Shown here: positions 27,992-36,825 of the stretch, in pieces
Position numbering within the stretch: position 1 is the stretch's first letter
Layout: each line of letters opens with the position of its first letter
Origin: Thalassospira sp. TSL5-1
Lineage (GTDB): Bacteria > Pseudomonadota > Alphaproteobacteria > Rhodospirillales > Thalassospiraceae
NCBI RefSeq assembly: GCF_001907695.1
Contig: NZ_KV880637.1
Coordinates: forward strand, 248,001 to 312,000
DNA length: 64,000 nucleotides
Direction of reading: 5' to 3'
Made by a program: the position numbers and the translations under genes
The notes under the pieces: model-generated
What the model saw: the letters and a program-made list of their open reading frames with translations, nothing else
The model's database searches: none
What the model was told of the DNA's origin: nothing

Positions 27992-28069
27992 TTGACAGAA
28001 TTTACAAATTTTCATTATCTTCATCTATATTTTTACAAAAAAAATGTTCTTTATCAACATGTTGTTGAT
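27992..28069 (+). promoter_or_regulatory. candidate promoter and operator region of the ABC operon
   Basis: TTGACA (27992-27997) with a 17-bp spacer to TTATCT (28015-28020). TTTACAAA occurs twice (28001-28008 and 28032-28039), once inside the spacer. Downstream lies an inverted repeat ATCAACA-TGT-TGTTGAT (28053-28069) with a 10-bp perfect core CAACATGTTG. The region sits between the ScfR-type regulator and the transporter genes. Confidence 0.4.
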
Positions 28070-28180
28070 TTATTTTCTTACTGTCTGCATCCTCCTTGCG
28101 GGCCGCATAACAAAACAGTCACCAAAATTCCGGCCTTTGCATTTCACTGAAACGCATCCCAGCAATTGGGGAGGAACCCT

Positions 28181-29545
28181 ATGTCCGAGAATAAACCCAC
28201 CCGTCATGTGTCACGCCGCACCGTTCTAAAAGGGTCGGCCCTGACGACGGGGGCGGCAATTATCGGTGCGACCGCACCGATGCACTTTATTCGTAATGCC
28301 TATGCCGCCGATTCATTTCGCGGCGATCCCGGCAGCGGCAAAAGCGTTGTTTTGGGATTTAACGTCCCGCAGACTGGCCCTTATGCCGATGAAGGTGCCG
28401 ACGAATTGCGGGCCTATCAACTGGCTGTCAAACACCTCAATGGTGAAGGCGACGGCGGTATGCTCAATACCATGAAGCCCAATAACCTGAAGGGAAATGG
28501 CATTTTGGGCAAAAAGGTCGAGTTTGTGACCGGCGATACGCAAACCAAGTCGGATGCGGCCCGCGCCTCGGCCAAGCGCATGATTGAAAAAGACAATGTC
28601 ATCATGGTAACGGGCGGGTCTTCGTCGGGTGTTGCGGTGGCAGTACAGGGGCTGTGCCAGGAAATGGGCGTCATTTTCATGGCGGGGCTGACCCATTCCA
28701 ACGACACCACCGGCAAGGATAAGAAACGCTACGGCTTTCGCCATTTCTTTAATGCCTACATGTCGGGACAGGCGCTGGCACCAGTGCTCAAGGATGAATA
28801 TGGCACGGATCGCAAGGCCTATCATCTGACGGCGGATTATACCTGGGGCTGGACCCAGGAAGAATCGATCAAGGCCGCAACCGAAAAGATTGGCTGGACG
28901 ACGGTCAATACCGTTCGCACCCCGGTCGGGGCAGGTGACTTTTCACAATATATCACCCCGGTTCTTAATTCCGGCGCCGATGTGCTGATTTTGAACCACT
29001 ATGGCAAGGATATGGTCAATTCCCTGACCCAGGCGGTGCAGTTTGGCCTGAAGGATAAAATGGTAAATGGCAAAAAGTTTGCCATTGTTGTTCCGCTTTA
29101 TTCGCGCCTGATGGCCCAGGGTGCTGGCGATGCTGCCAAGGGCATTTTGGGTACCACCAACTGGCACTGGTCGCTGACCGATGATGGCTCCCAGGCTTTT
29201 GTGAAGTCCTTTGGGCAGGAATATGGTTTTCCGCCCTCGCAGGCGGCCCATACCTGCTATGTCCAGACCCTGCTTTATGCCAATGCCTGCGAAATGGCCG
29301 GTACCTTTGCGCCGTGGGAAGTGATCAAGCAGCTTGAAGGCTACGAATTTGATGGCATGGGCAATGGCCCGACCCTTTATCGTGCCGAAGACCATCAGTG
29401 CTTCAAGGATGTGCTGGTCGTGCGCGGGAAAGAAAACCCGCAAAGTGCCTTTGACCTTCTTGAGGTGGTCAAACATGTGCCGCGTTCCCAGGTGGAATAT
29501 CCGGCCGATATGTTTGGCGGGGAACTGGGACCTTACAAGGTCTGA
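28181..29545 (+). CDS. ABC transporter substrate-binding protein (branched-chain amino acid type), Tat-exported
   Basis: 454 residues from ATG 28181 (GGGGAGGA upstream). The N-terminus carries a twin-arginine signal, SRRTVLKGSALTTGAAII, ending near AYAAD, so it is probably exported folded by Tat. The mature part is a Peripla_BP_6-type fold (NVPQTGPYADEGADELRAY, VTGGSSSGVAVAVQ). The ligand is an amino acid, amide or similar small molecule; a urea/amide specificity cannot be excluded. A hairpin follows, then the permease genes livH-M-G-F. Confidence 0.88.
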   Translation: MSENKPTRHVSRRTVLKGSALTTGAAIIGATAPMHFIRNAYAADSFRGDPGSGKSVVLGFNVPQTGPYADEGADELRAYQLAVKHLNGEGDGGMLNTMKPNNLKGNGILGKKVEFVTGDTQTKSDAARASAKRMIEKDNVIMVTGGSSSGVAVAVQGLCQEMGVIFMAGLTHSNDTTGKDKKRYGFRHFFNAYMSGQALAPVLKDEYGTDRKAYHLTADYTWGWTQEESIKAATEKIGWTTVNTVRTPVGAGDFSQYITPVLNSGADVLILNHYGKDMVNSLTQAVQFGLKDKMVNGKKFAIVVPLYSRLMAQGAGDAAKGILGTTNWHWSLTDDGSQAFVKSFGQEYGFPPSQAAHTCYVQTLLYANACEMAGTFAPWEVIKQLEGYEFDGMGNGPTLYRAEDHQCFKDVLVVRGKENPQSAFDLLEVVKHVPRSQVEYPADMFGGELGPYKV

Positions 29546-29557
29546 TTTTTCAAAAAT

Positions 29558-29595
29558 GTGCCGGTGTCGGGGATTTCCCGGCACCGTCTCTTTTC
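29558..29595 (+). terminator. intercistronic attenuator-like hairpin after the substrate-binding gene
   Basis: GTGCCGG (29558-29564) pairs with CCGGCAC (29578-29584), followed by the T-rich CGTCTCTTTTC. It lies 12 bp past the stop and about 80 bp before the permease ATG. Partial termination here would give more binding protein than permease. Confidence 0.55.
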
Positions 29596-29661
29596 TTCGG
29601 GCCGGTTTCTGCGGTCCTGCTCCCCAAATTGACTTCAAATAGACTTTGTGGCGGATAGCTC

Positions 29662-30678
29662 ATGGACGCGATTTTTCTGCAAATCCTGAACGGACTGGAC
29701 AAGGGCGGGGCCTATGCCCTGATTGCCCTTGGTCTGACGCTGGTATTTGGCACGCTTGGCGTGGTCAATTTTGCCCACGGTGCGATTTTCATGATCGGTG
29801 CCTTTTGCGCCGTCACGATGGAAAAAATCCTCACCCTGTCGGTCAAGGTCAAGGATACATCGGTTACTTTCTTTGATGCCTATAAGGAAACGCCCTATCT
29901 GGAACTTTGGTTTGGCAAGACCGGATCGGCCATCATTGACTGGGTGGTGCCGATTTCGATTGTCGTTTCCATTCCGGTGATGCTGGGTCTTGGCATTTTA
30001 ATGGAACGCACGCTGATCCGTTTTTTTTACAAGCGATCCCACGCCGAACAGATTTTGGTGACGTTCGGTTTGGCAATTGTGTTGCAGGAACTGGTCAAAA
30101 GTTTCTTTGGCGCAAACCCCATCCCGGTTAGTGCACCCGATATTGTTGCCGGCTCCGCTGCGATTGGCAGTTGGATCGGCCTGGGTGATGCGGTGGTCTA
30201 TCCGTGGTGGCGTCTGATTTATCTGCTGTTTTCCGTGGTGATCATTTCAGCCGTGTTCTCGTTTTTGAATTTTACCACCTGGGGCATGGTGGTGCGGGCT
30301 GGCATGGCGGACCGGGCAACGGTTGAATTGCTGGGTATCGATATTGAACGCCGCTTTACCATTGTTTTTGGTCTGGCGGCGGTGGTCGCCGGGTTGGCCG
30401 GGGTGATGTATACGCCCGTTCTGCCACCCGATTATCATCAGGGTATGGACTTTCTGGTGCTGTCCTTTGTTGTGGTTGTTGTTGGTGGCATGGGGTCGCT
30501 GCGCGGGGCTGTCGCGGCGGGGTTCCTGCTGGGAATTTTGCAGTCTTTCTCCTCGATGACCGAGGTGAAATCGATCATTCCCGGCATTGACCAGATCATT
30601 ATTTATCTGGTGGCCGTCGTTATCCTGCTGACCCGTCCGCGTGGCCTGATGGGCCGCCGGGGCGTGATGGAGAGCTGA
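29662..30678 (+). CDS. ABC transporter permease, LivH type
   Basis: A 338-residue membrane protein with about 8-9 spans. It has the LivH N-terminus [19 protein letters not shown] followed by [12 protein letters not shown], and the late signature [20 protein letters not shown], where the transporter couples to the ATPase. ATG 29662. It pairs with the LivM-type permease one base downstream. Confidence 0.93.
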   Translation: MDAIFLQILNGLDKGGAYALIALGLTLVFGTLGVVNFAHGAIFMIGAFCAVTMEKILTLSVKVKDTSVTFFDAYKETPYLELWFGKTGSAIIDWVVPISIVVSIPVMLGLGILMERTLIRFFYKRSHAEQILVTFGLAIVLQELVKSFFGANPIPVSAPDIVAGSAAIGSWIGLGDAVVYPWWRLIYLLFSVVIISAVFSFLNFTTWGMVVRAGMADRATVELLGIDIERRFTIVFGLAAVVAGLAGVMYTPVLPPDYHQGMDFLVLSFVVVVVGGMGSLRGAVAAGFLLGILQSFSSMTEVKSIIPGIDQIIIYLVAVVILLTRPRGLMGRRGVMES

Positions 30679-30679
30679 C

Positions 30680-31846
30680 ATGTCAAACACGCAAATTGCA
30701 ACACCGCGCCAGGACCTGATTTACATGGTCGTGCTCTCGGCGATTGTTCTGACCATGCCGTTCTGGTTACAGCCCTTTGGGGCGGCTTACCCCGACCTCA
30801 TGCAAAAATTCATGATTTTTGGCATCTTTGCCATTGGCTATAATATCCTTTTTGGCCTGACTGGTTATCTTTCCTTTGGTCATGCCGCTTTTTTGGGGGT
30901 GGGGTCATATACAGCCGTTTGGTCGTTCAAGCTGTTGTCGATGAATGTGGTGCCGGCGATCATTTTTGCCATTGTTCTATCCGGGTTGTTTGCCTGGTTG
31001 ATTGGTTTTGTCTCGCTGCGCCGCTCGGGTATTTATTTTTCGATCCTGACCCTGGCCTTTGCCCAGATGTCCTATAATCTGGCTTATTCGGTTTTAACCC
31101 CGATTACCAACGGGGAAACCGGCTTGCAACTCGCACAGGCGGATCCGCGTGTGCTGGACCGTATGGCCGGGATCGAGGCAAATTCGGGCCTGCCATCCAC
31201 CAACCTGTTCGGGTTGGAAGGTACGGGATATACCGGGTTTTATATTTGCGCGGTGATTTTGATCATTTCGTTTTTCATCTCGCTGCGCATTTTCCATTCC
31301 CCGTTTGGCATGAAGCTGCGTGCCATCAAATCCAACCAGACGCGCATGTCCTATACCGGTTATAACACGCGGCCCTATCTGCTTACGGCCTTTATCATTT
31401 CGGGCATGTATGCGGGGTTGGCAGGTTCGCTTCTGGCGATGACCGACCCGCTGGCAGGGGCCGAACGCATGCAATGGACGGCTTCGGGCGAAGTTGTGCT
31501 GATGACGATCTTTGGCGGGGCGGGCACGCTGATTGGGCCGCTCTTGGGGGCTGGTATCATCAAGTATCTTGAAAACATTTTCTCGGCTTTCAATGATACC
31601 GTTTTGCACAATACCTTTTCGTTTCTGCCCGACTGGCTAAATAATATTTTAACCGCCATCATCAGCCCGTTTGTCGGCGATGGCTGGCACCTGTTGCTGG
31701 GCATCGTCTTTATGCTGATCGTGATCTTCCTGCCCGGTGGTTTGATGGAAGGTTATGGCAAAATCAGCCGCATGATCCGCGAACGCGGGCAAAAACCCGC
31801 CGACGGGGCGTCTTCTGACAAACATCATTCCACCGAGGAGGCGTGA
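30680..31846 (+). CDS. ABC transporter permease, LivM type
   Basis: 388 residues, about 8-10 spans, with a hydrophilic C-terminal tail. The family stretch [20 protein letters not shown] is present, and the coupling loop resembles [20 protein letters not shown] with [21 protein letters not shown] 30680 is one base after the LivH stop. It forms the permease heterodimer with the preceding gene. Confidence 0.93.
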   Translation: MSNTQIATPRQDLIYMVVLSAIVLTMPFWLQPFGAAYPDLMQKFMIFGIFAIGYNILFGLTGYLSFGHAAFLGVGSYTAVWSFKLLSMNVVPAIIFAIVLSGLFAWLIGFVSLRRSGIYFSILTLAFAQMSYNLAYSVLTPITNGETGLQLAQADPRVLDRMAGIEANSGLPSTNLFGLEGTGYTGFYICAVILIISFFISLRIFHSPFGMKLRAIKSNQTRMSYTGYNTRPYLLTAFIISGMYAGLAGSLLAMTDPLAGAERMQWTASGEVVLMTIFGGAGTLIGPLLGAGIIKYLENIFSAFNDTVLHNTFSFLPDWLNNILTAIISPFVGDGWHLLLGIVFMLIVIFLPGGLMEGYGKISRMIRERGQKPADGASSDKHHSTEEA

Positions 31847-31849
31847 TCA

Positions 31850-32611
31850 ATGGGCAATGTCATTCTTGATGTTACCGACGTCAATAAACACTTCGGTGGT
31901 TTGCAGGCCCTGACCGACATTAATCTTCGGATCGAGGAAGGCACCGTTCATGCCATTATTGGTCCGAACGGGGCAGGAAAATCGACCTTTTTGAATGTGA
32001 TTGTTGGCAGGCTAACCCCCAGCCGGGGCCGGGTGTTGCTGGGTGATCAGGTGTTAACCGGCAAACAGCCCCACGAAATTAACCAATTGGGGGTGGCGCG
32101 TGTTTTTCAAACACCCGAGATTTTCCCGGATTTAAGCCTGCTGCAAAATGTCATGATCCCGGCCTTTGCCAAACGGGACGGGCAATTTGAATGCGGCATT
32201 TTCAAAAGCCTGTTTGGCGAACGCAAAATCCGTGAGCAGGCAGAACATATTCTGGAAGATGTCGGCCTGATTGCAGATCGCGATAAAATTGCCGGGTCGA
32301 TGTCACGCGGCGATAAACGCCGTCTGGAACTTGCCATGTGCCTGATCCAGAGCCCGAAACTGTTTTTGCTTGATGAACCGACGGCAGGCATGTCGCGCCA
32401 TGATACCAACCGCACGATCGAGCTTTTGCAACGCATCAAGCAGCGCGGCATGACCAAGATCATCATCGAACATGACATGCACGTCGTGTTCAGCCTGGCC
32501 GACCGCATTAGTGTTCTGGCACAGGGGGCGATCATTGCCGAAGGCACGCCCGAAGAAGTGCGCAACGATCCCAAGGTCAAGGAAGCCTATCTCGGAGGAG
32601 AAACCCTATGA
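31850..32611 (+). CDS. ABC transporter ATP-binding protein, LivG type
   Basis: 253 residues. Walker A is GPNGAGKST, Walker B is LFLLDEPTAGM, and the switch His lies in IIIEHDM. The signature loop reads SRGDKRR instead of LSGGQ, a variation seen in this subgroup. ATG 31850 is 3 bases after the LivM stop, and the stop overlaps the LivF ATG by 4 bases (ATGA). It energises uptake with LivF. Confidence 0.94.
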   Translation: MGNVILDVTDVNKHFGGLQALTDINLRIEEGTVHAIIGPNGAGKSTFLNVIVGRLTPSRGRVLLGDQVLTGKQPHEINQLGVARVFQTPEIFPDLSLLQNVMIPAFAKRDGQFECGIFKSLFGERKIREQAEHILEDVGLIADRDKIAGSMSRGDKRRLELAMCLIQSPKLFLLDEPTAGMSRHDTNRTIELLQRIKQRGMTKIIIEHDMHVVFSLADRISVLAQGAIIAEGTPEEVRNDPKVKEAYLGGETL

Positions 32612-33363
32612 ATGCACAGGTGCCAAAAACCAAGCCGGTTCCTGCCCGCGGGTCGTCTCCGGCGTTTTTCTCGGTCTGGGATGTTCATGCCTATTACGGC
32701 GAAAGCTATATTGTGCAGGGGGTGAGCTTTGACATTCGCGAGGGCGAAATTGTTGCCCTGTTGGGGCGCAACGGGGCAGGGAAAACATCCACCCTGCGCA
32801 CCCTTGCCCGCATGGCCGACCCGGAGCTGAAACACGGGGAAATCTGGCTGGATCATCAGCCCCTGCACGATATGAAAGCCTGGCAGGCCGCGCGCCTTGG
32901 CCTGCAACTGGTCCCCGAGGATCGCAGCATCATTCCCGGTTTGACGGTGGAACAAAACCTGGAACTGGCGCAAATTGCTCCGCCACATGGTTGGAGCATA
33001 CAGCGCATTTACGAGCTGTTTCCGCGTCTCGGTGAACGTCGTTTGCAAGAAGCCATTACCCTTTCAGGCGGAGAGCAGCAAATGCTGGCGATTGGCCGGG
33101 CATTGGCGCGGGACATCAAAATTTTGCTGTTGGACGAACCCTATGAAGGGTTGGCGCCAGTGATTGTGCAGGAAATTGAAAAAACGCTGCAAAATGTGAA
33201 GCAACTCGGCATTACCACCATCATTGTCGAGCAAAATGCCATTGCCGCCCTGAAGCTGGCGGATCGCGCCATTATTATGGATAGCGGCCAGGTGGTGTTT
33301 GATGGCACGTCACAGGAAGTGCTCGATGATCCCGATTTAAGGGACCAGTATTTGGCGATTTAG
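32608..33363 (+). CDS. ABC transporter ATP-binding protein, LivF type
   Basis: 251 residues. An N-terminal extension of about 20 residues precedes VWDVHAYYGESYIVQGVSF. Walker A is GRNGAGKTS, the signature is LSGGEQQMLAIGRAL, and Walker B ILLLDEPYEGLAP. The final switch region has IIVEQNAIAALKLADRAI. It starts inside the LivG stop. A strong terminator lies 58 bp downstream, closing the five-gene operon. Confidence 0.94.
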   Translation: MNAQVPKTKPVPARGSSPAFFSVWDVHAYYGESYIVQGVSFDIREGEIVALLGRNGAGKTSTLRTLARMADPELKHGEIWLDHQPLHDMKAWQAARLGLQLVPEDRSIIPGLTVEQNLELAQIAPPHGWSIQRIYELFPRLGERRLQEAITLSGGEQQMLAIGRALARDIKILLLDEPYEGLAPVIVQEIEKTLQNVKQLGITTIIVEQNAIAALKLADRAIIMDSGQVVFDGTSQEVLDDPDLRDQYLAI

Positions 33364-33420
33364 AACTTTGTCTCTGTCATCATTGCGCTCATATGATCGG
33401 GGAGAGCCCGCAAACAGGGC

Positions 33421-33458
33421 GAGAGGACCAGTATCGGGGGATGCTGGTTCTCTTTTTA
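33421..33458 (+). terminator. terminator of the branched-chain-type ABC operon
   Basis: An 11-bp stem (GAGAGGACCAG, 33421-33431, with CTGGTTCTCTT, 33444-33454; one G-T wobble inside and another at the base) has a 12-nt loop and a TTTTT run. Confidence 0.85.
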
Positions 33459-33497
33459 TTTGGGGGTTGGGTGCCTGCTTTTTGTACGTTTGGCATT

Positions 33498-33752
33498 TCA
33501 AACAGGCGGGCAATCTCCTGTTTTGCAGGCGACATCGATATGTTCGCGGGCAAGGCCAATATCATCAAGCAGGTCGGCAGGCGCATGCTTTAAAAAGGCC
33601 GTGTCGCGGGCAATTTTCCGTTTCTGGCGCCAGTGGTGCCCCAAAAAAGGGAACCACGCCAGAATGCCCGTTATCAGTTCCTGCCCCGTGCGGGACGGGT
33701 GGCGGGCATGACGGGTTACATGATCAATATGGGTTGGCATATATCCTGACAT
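33498..33752 (-). CDS. DUF1127-like small protein
   Basis: 84 residues starting at ATG 33752, with GGGAG 8 nt upstream; a longer frame to 33791 is less likely. The C-terminal part, FLKHAPADLLDDIGLAREHI, matches the DUF1127 motif ending in DIGL.R..I. Such proteins are abundant in alphaproteobacteria; some bind RNA or affect phosphate or carbon physiology. A longer antisense frame on the plus strand is not supported. It lies between the ABC operon and the Lrp gene. Confidence 0.6.
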   Translation of the reverse strand: MSGYMPTHIDHVTRHARHPSRTGQELITGILAWFPFLGHHWRQKRKIARDTAFLKHAPADLLDDIGLAREHIDVACKTGDCPPV

Positions 33753-33968
33753 GGCGATGGCTCCCAGTTTGCTAATGAAGGATCGGAGCATTTCCGAACC
33801 TGATGCAGACTAGAATTTTGGCCGCTCGAACGGGTCGCAAAGTTGGACCAATCTTGCGGTGTTTTCGCAAAATTTGTCGAAAAACGATTTCTTTTTGCAG
33901 GGGTCCTAGGCCATTGTCTGAAAACGGATTTTAAGCCGTATGAGTATGATGTGTTGGGAGTGTTTGTT

Positions 33969-34406
33969 GTGGCGGTACTTGATCAGTTTGATCGCAAGAT
34001 ACTGGCATTATTACAGGAAAATGCCCGGTTGACCGGCAGCGAACTTGCCGGGAAAGTGGGGTTGTCGGCGGCGGCCTGTTTGCGGCGCGTGCAGCGTTTG
34101 CGTGAAACCGGTGTGATTGAACGCGACATTGCGGTGGTGGACCCAAGGGTGTTTGGCAAACGCATGACCGTGATTGTCCTGCTGACATTAAACAGTGACC
34201 GGCCTGACCGGTATAATCTGTTGCGGGCGGAACTGGAAAAAACACCCGAAATTGTGCAGTGCGACCATGTGACCGGGGCGCATGACATTGTTTTGCGGGT
34301 TCAGGTGGCGGATATGGAGGAATATGCTGCCTTTGTCGACCGCGTGTTGGTGCGTCCCTATATCAAACGGTATGAAAGCCTGGCGGTGCTGAGTCATATT
34401 AAGTGA
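33969..34406 (+). CDS. Lrp/AsnC family transcriptional regulator
   Basis: 145 residues from GTG 33969 (GGGAG, 8-nt spacing); an upstream extension of the frame is not family-like. N-terminal helix-turn-helix: FDRKILALLQENARLTGSEL, then GKVGLSAAACLRRVQRL. C-terminal RAM domain with HDIVLRVQVADMEEY binds small ligands, usually amino acids. The target is not clear: the ABC operon ends 600 bp upstream, and DUF1127 lies divergent and closer. Typical size for a family member. Confidence 0.9.
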   Translation: MAVLDQFDRKILALLQENARLTGSELAGKVGLSAAACLRRVQRLRETGVIERDIAVVDPRVFGKRMTVIVLLTLNSDRPDRYNLLRAELEKTPEIVQCDHVTGAHDIVLRVQVADMEEYAAFVDRVLVRPYIKRYESLAVLSHIK

Positions 34407-34429
34407 GTCCTCCCGGTTTCCTTTTTGGC

Positions 34430-34459
34430 AAAGAAAAACCGGCGGAACGTGCCGCCGGT
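34430..34459 (-). terminator. terminator of the cytochrome b/PepSY pair
   Basis: ACCGGCGG (34438-34445) and CCGCCGGT (34452-34459) form a perfect 8-bp stem. Read leftward it runs into TTTTTCTTT. It lies 51 bp past the cytochrome b stop at 34511. Confidence 0.78.
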
Positions 34460-34510
34460 GAAGTTCGGGGATGGGGGAATAAGATGAAAGGGCTGGTTTG
34501 AAACCCGCGA

Positions 34511-35050
34511 TTAGCGAATGTCGCTGCTGGTGCCAAAGCGTTTTTTGCCAGTAATCATGGCGCGCACCAGATTTTCGCGATGATGGTAACTGGCCATCAC
34601 CACCCCGGCGAGATGGGCAATCACCAGGGCCAAAAGTGTGTTTGCCAGAATTTCGTGGGCATCCTGCACCCAGGCGACCCCCCAGAAGGCATCGGTGGTT
34701 TGCATGTAACCGGTGGTCGCCAGTAGCGCCATGCAGGCCAGAAGGGCCAAAATCATGGCCCCACCAGCGGGATTATGCCCCAGATAGCGTTCTGCCCTGC
34801 CCGAAGGAATATCGCGCAGATATTTAAGGGTTTTATCCGGGCCATGCACAAACTGGCCAAAGCGCGCATAATGGGGGCCGATAAACCCCCAGATCAAACG
34901 AAAGCCAATTAGGGCGGCGGCGCAATAACCGGCAATTTCATGCAGGTTTTTTATTTCGTCCGCACTCAGCCATGCCACCGCAAAAGATGTCACCAGGCTC
35001 CAGTGAAAAATGCGCACGAGCGGGTCCCAAACCTTTACGGTGGCAGCCAT
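34511..35050 (-). CDS. cytochrome b561-type membrane protein
   Basis: 179 residues with four spans. Conserved His sit in RIFHWSLVTSF, NLHEIAGY, DAHEILAN and IAHLAGVV, the haem b ligands of the Ni/Fe-hydrogenase/formate-dehydrogenase-type cytochrome b family. It should carry electrons between quinol and a periplasmic partner. The PepSY protein lies 2 bp upstream on the same strand and is probably a partner or co-expressed. A catalytic partner is not in the window. Confidence 0.85.
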   Translation of the reverse strand: MAATVKVWDPLVRIFHWSLVTSFAVAWLSADEIKNLHEIAGYCAAALIGFRLIWGFIGPHYARFGQFVHGPDKTLKYLRDIPSGRAERYLGHNPAGGAMILALLACMALLATTGYMQTTDAFWGVAWVQDAHEILANTLLALVIAHLAGVVMASYHHRENLVRAMITGKKRFGTSSDIR

Positions 35051-35052
35051 GA

Positions 35053-35331
35053 TCAGTCCCCGTCTTTTTTGTTGACGGCTTCAAGCGATGCCGGGTCAAA
35101 AAAGGTTTCAACGCGCTCGCCCTTGTCATCCAGGGCATATACTTCGTAACAGCCATCTTCGGTCTTGATGCGTTTGACCTTCCAGCCCTTGGCTTCCAGC
35201 ATGGTTTGCAGGGCTTCGGGCTTTTGCCACTGATCCTTGGGGGCGTTACAGCTAACTTCTTCAGCCGAGGCAAGGGTGGGCAAAAAACCATAAGTGGAAA
35301 GGGCAACAACAGCGGCGAGAATTTTCAACAT
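35053..35331 (-). CDS. periplasmic PepSY domain protein
   Basis: 92 residues from ATG 35331 (AAGGAA upstream); the longer in-frame start is TTG and unlikely. Signal peptide 1-22 (MLKILAAVVALSTYGFLP) with cleavage near ASAEE. The mature part holds a PepSY-like motif, GWKVKRIKTEDGCYEVYALD, with two Cys that may pair. Such proteins often accompany b-type cytochromes. The function is not established. Confidence 0.75.
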   Translation of the reverse strand: MLKILAAVVALSTYGFLPTLASAEEVSCNAPKDQWQKPEALQTMLEAKGWKVKRIKTEDGCYEVYALDDKGERVETFFDPASLEAVNKKDGD

Positions 35332-35468
35332 TGCGGGTTTCCTTGAAAACAATGAGGTGTGAACAAGGACAATGTGACGCGGTTATCTGACAGTTGGCTG
35401 AATGGCGGGGCGTTTGCGCTTCAGGCTGATGTCAGCTTAGTTTTGTGCCCGATATGTTAAAGCGATAT

Positions 35469-35497
35469 AAAAAACGGCGGAACCTGCCCGCCGTTTT
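35469..35497. terminator. bidirectional terminator after the saccharopine dehydrogenase-like gene
   Basis: AAAAACGGCGG pairs with CCGCCGTTTTT around an AACCTGC-type loop (about 35470-35497). The leftward reading follows directly after the stop at 35527; the stem also faces the PepSY promoter side. Confidence 0.8.
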
Positions 35498-35526
35498 TCG
35501 ATCATTAAATGTCGCGTCTGCTGTGG

Positions 35527-36774
35527 TCAGCTTGCGAAATCAAGGTCGCGGTCGCCATTGGCATCCTTGATGCGGGTCGGAAGACCCATATGGTTCAAAA
35601 GATGCAGGAACGGCTTTGCCGGCAGTTCCTCGATATTGGCCATCTTCTTCACATCCCATTCACCCGATGCAATCAGCATGGCAGCGGCCACCGGCGGCAC
35701 ACCGGCGGTATAGGAAATGCCCTGGCTTCCGACTTCTTCATAGGCTTCTTTGTGGTCCGCCACGTTGTAAATCAGAACTTCGGTTTCCTTGCCATCCTTG
35801 GTGCCTTTGACAAGGTCGCCAATGCAGGTTTTGCCGGTATAATTGGGTGCCAGCGAGCTTGGGTCCGGCAGGCAGGCCTTAACAACCTTCAGCGGCACCA
35901 CTTCCTGGCCTTCGGCCGTCAGGACCGGCTTTTCCGACAGCAGGCCGATATTGTTCAGCACGGTGAAAACATTGATGTAATGGTCGCCAAAGCCCATCCA
36001 GAAACGGACATTGGGAACATTCAGATTCTGCGAGAGGGAATGAACCTCGTCATGGCCGGTCATGAAGGTCTGGCTTTCGCCAACCACCGGCATGTCCCAG
36101 ATTTTCTTGACCTCGAACATCTTGTTCGATTGCCACTGGCTGTTCTGCCAGGAATAAACCGTACCGGTAAATTCGCGGAAATTGATTTCCGGGTCAAAAT
36201 TGGTCGCGAAATATTTGCCGTGGCTTCCGGCATTGATATCGATGATATCGATGGACTCGATTTTGTCGAAATAGTCTTCAACAGCCAGTTTGGCATAGGC
36301 ATTGACCACACCCGGGTCAAAACCGGCACCCAGAATGGCCGTTACGCCCGCTTTTTCGCATTCTTCGCGGCGTTTCCATTCATAGTTGGCATACCAAGGC
36401 GGCGTTTCGCAAATCTTGTCCTGTTCTTCGTGAATGGCAGTGTCAAGATAGGCCGCGCCAGTGGCGATACAGGCCGACATCACCGGCATATTGATAAAGG
36501 CGGAACCGACATTGATAACGATCTGGCTGCCGGTCTCGCGGATCAGGGCTGCCGTTGCATCAACATTGGTGGCATCAAGCGCATGGCCTTTCAGGACGCC
36601 ATCCGCATTTTTAAGGTTCTTTTTGGCGTGGACGGAGTCAATGATCGCCTGGCACTTCGCAACCGTTCGCGAAGCAATATGGATATCACCAAGGACGTCG
36701 TTGTTCTGTGCGCATTTGTGGGCCACGACCTGGGCCACGCCACCGGCACCGATGATGAGAACGTTTTTCTTCAT
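35527..36774 (-). CDS. carboxynorspermidine/carboxyspermidine dehydrogenase (saccharopine dehydrogenase family)
   Basis: 415 residues with an N-terminal Rossmann fold, VLIIGAGGVAQVVAHKCAQ (GxGGV), and the family stretches DATNVDATAALI, AFINMPVMSACIATG, FDPGVVNAYAKLA. This matches the NADPH-linked enzyme that condenses aspartate semialdehyde with a diamine (putrescine or diaminopropane) to the carboxy-triamine. It follows nspC by 51 bp in a two-gene operon. The rightward antisense frame of 431 codons is a shadow. Lysine saccharopine dehydrogenase is excluded by the nspC neighbour. Confidence 0.9.
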   Translation of the reverse strand: MKKNVLIIGAGGVAQVVAHKCAQNNDVLGDIHIASRTVAKCQAIIDSVHAKKNLKNADGVLKGHALDATNVDATAALIRETGSQIVINVGSAFINMPVMSACIATGAAYLDTAIHEEQDKICETPPWYANYEWKRREECEKAGVTAILGAGFDPGVVNAYAKLAVEDYFDKIESIDIIDINAGSHGKYFATNFDPEINFREFTGTVYSWQNSQWQSNKMFEVKKIWDMPVVGESQTFMTGHDEVHSLSQNLNVPNVRFWMGFGDHYINVFTVLNNIGLLSEKPVLTAEGQEVVPLKVVKACLPDPSSLAPNYTGKTCIGDLVKGTKDGKETEVLIYNVADHKEAYEEVGSQGISYTAGVPPVAAAMLIASGEWDVKKMANIEELPAKPFLHLLNHMGLPTRIKDANGDRDLDFAS

Positions 36775-36825
36775 TTCAGGCCAAAAACTCCCTTTGTAAA
36801 ATAGATGAAACCTGTGCGACCTGCC

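Noticed and set aside
35509..36804. A 431-codon rightward frame opposite the saccharopine dehydrogenase-like gene
   Set aside because: Its translation lacks domain patterns, while the other strand has a clear Rossmann start and pathway context with nspC.
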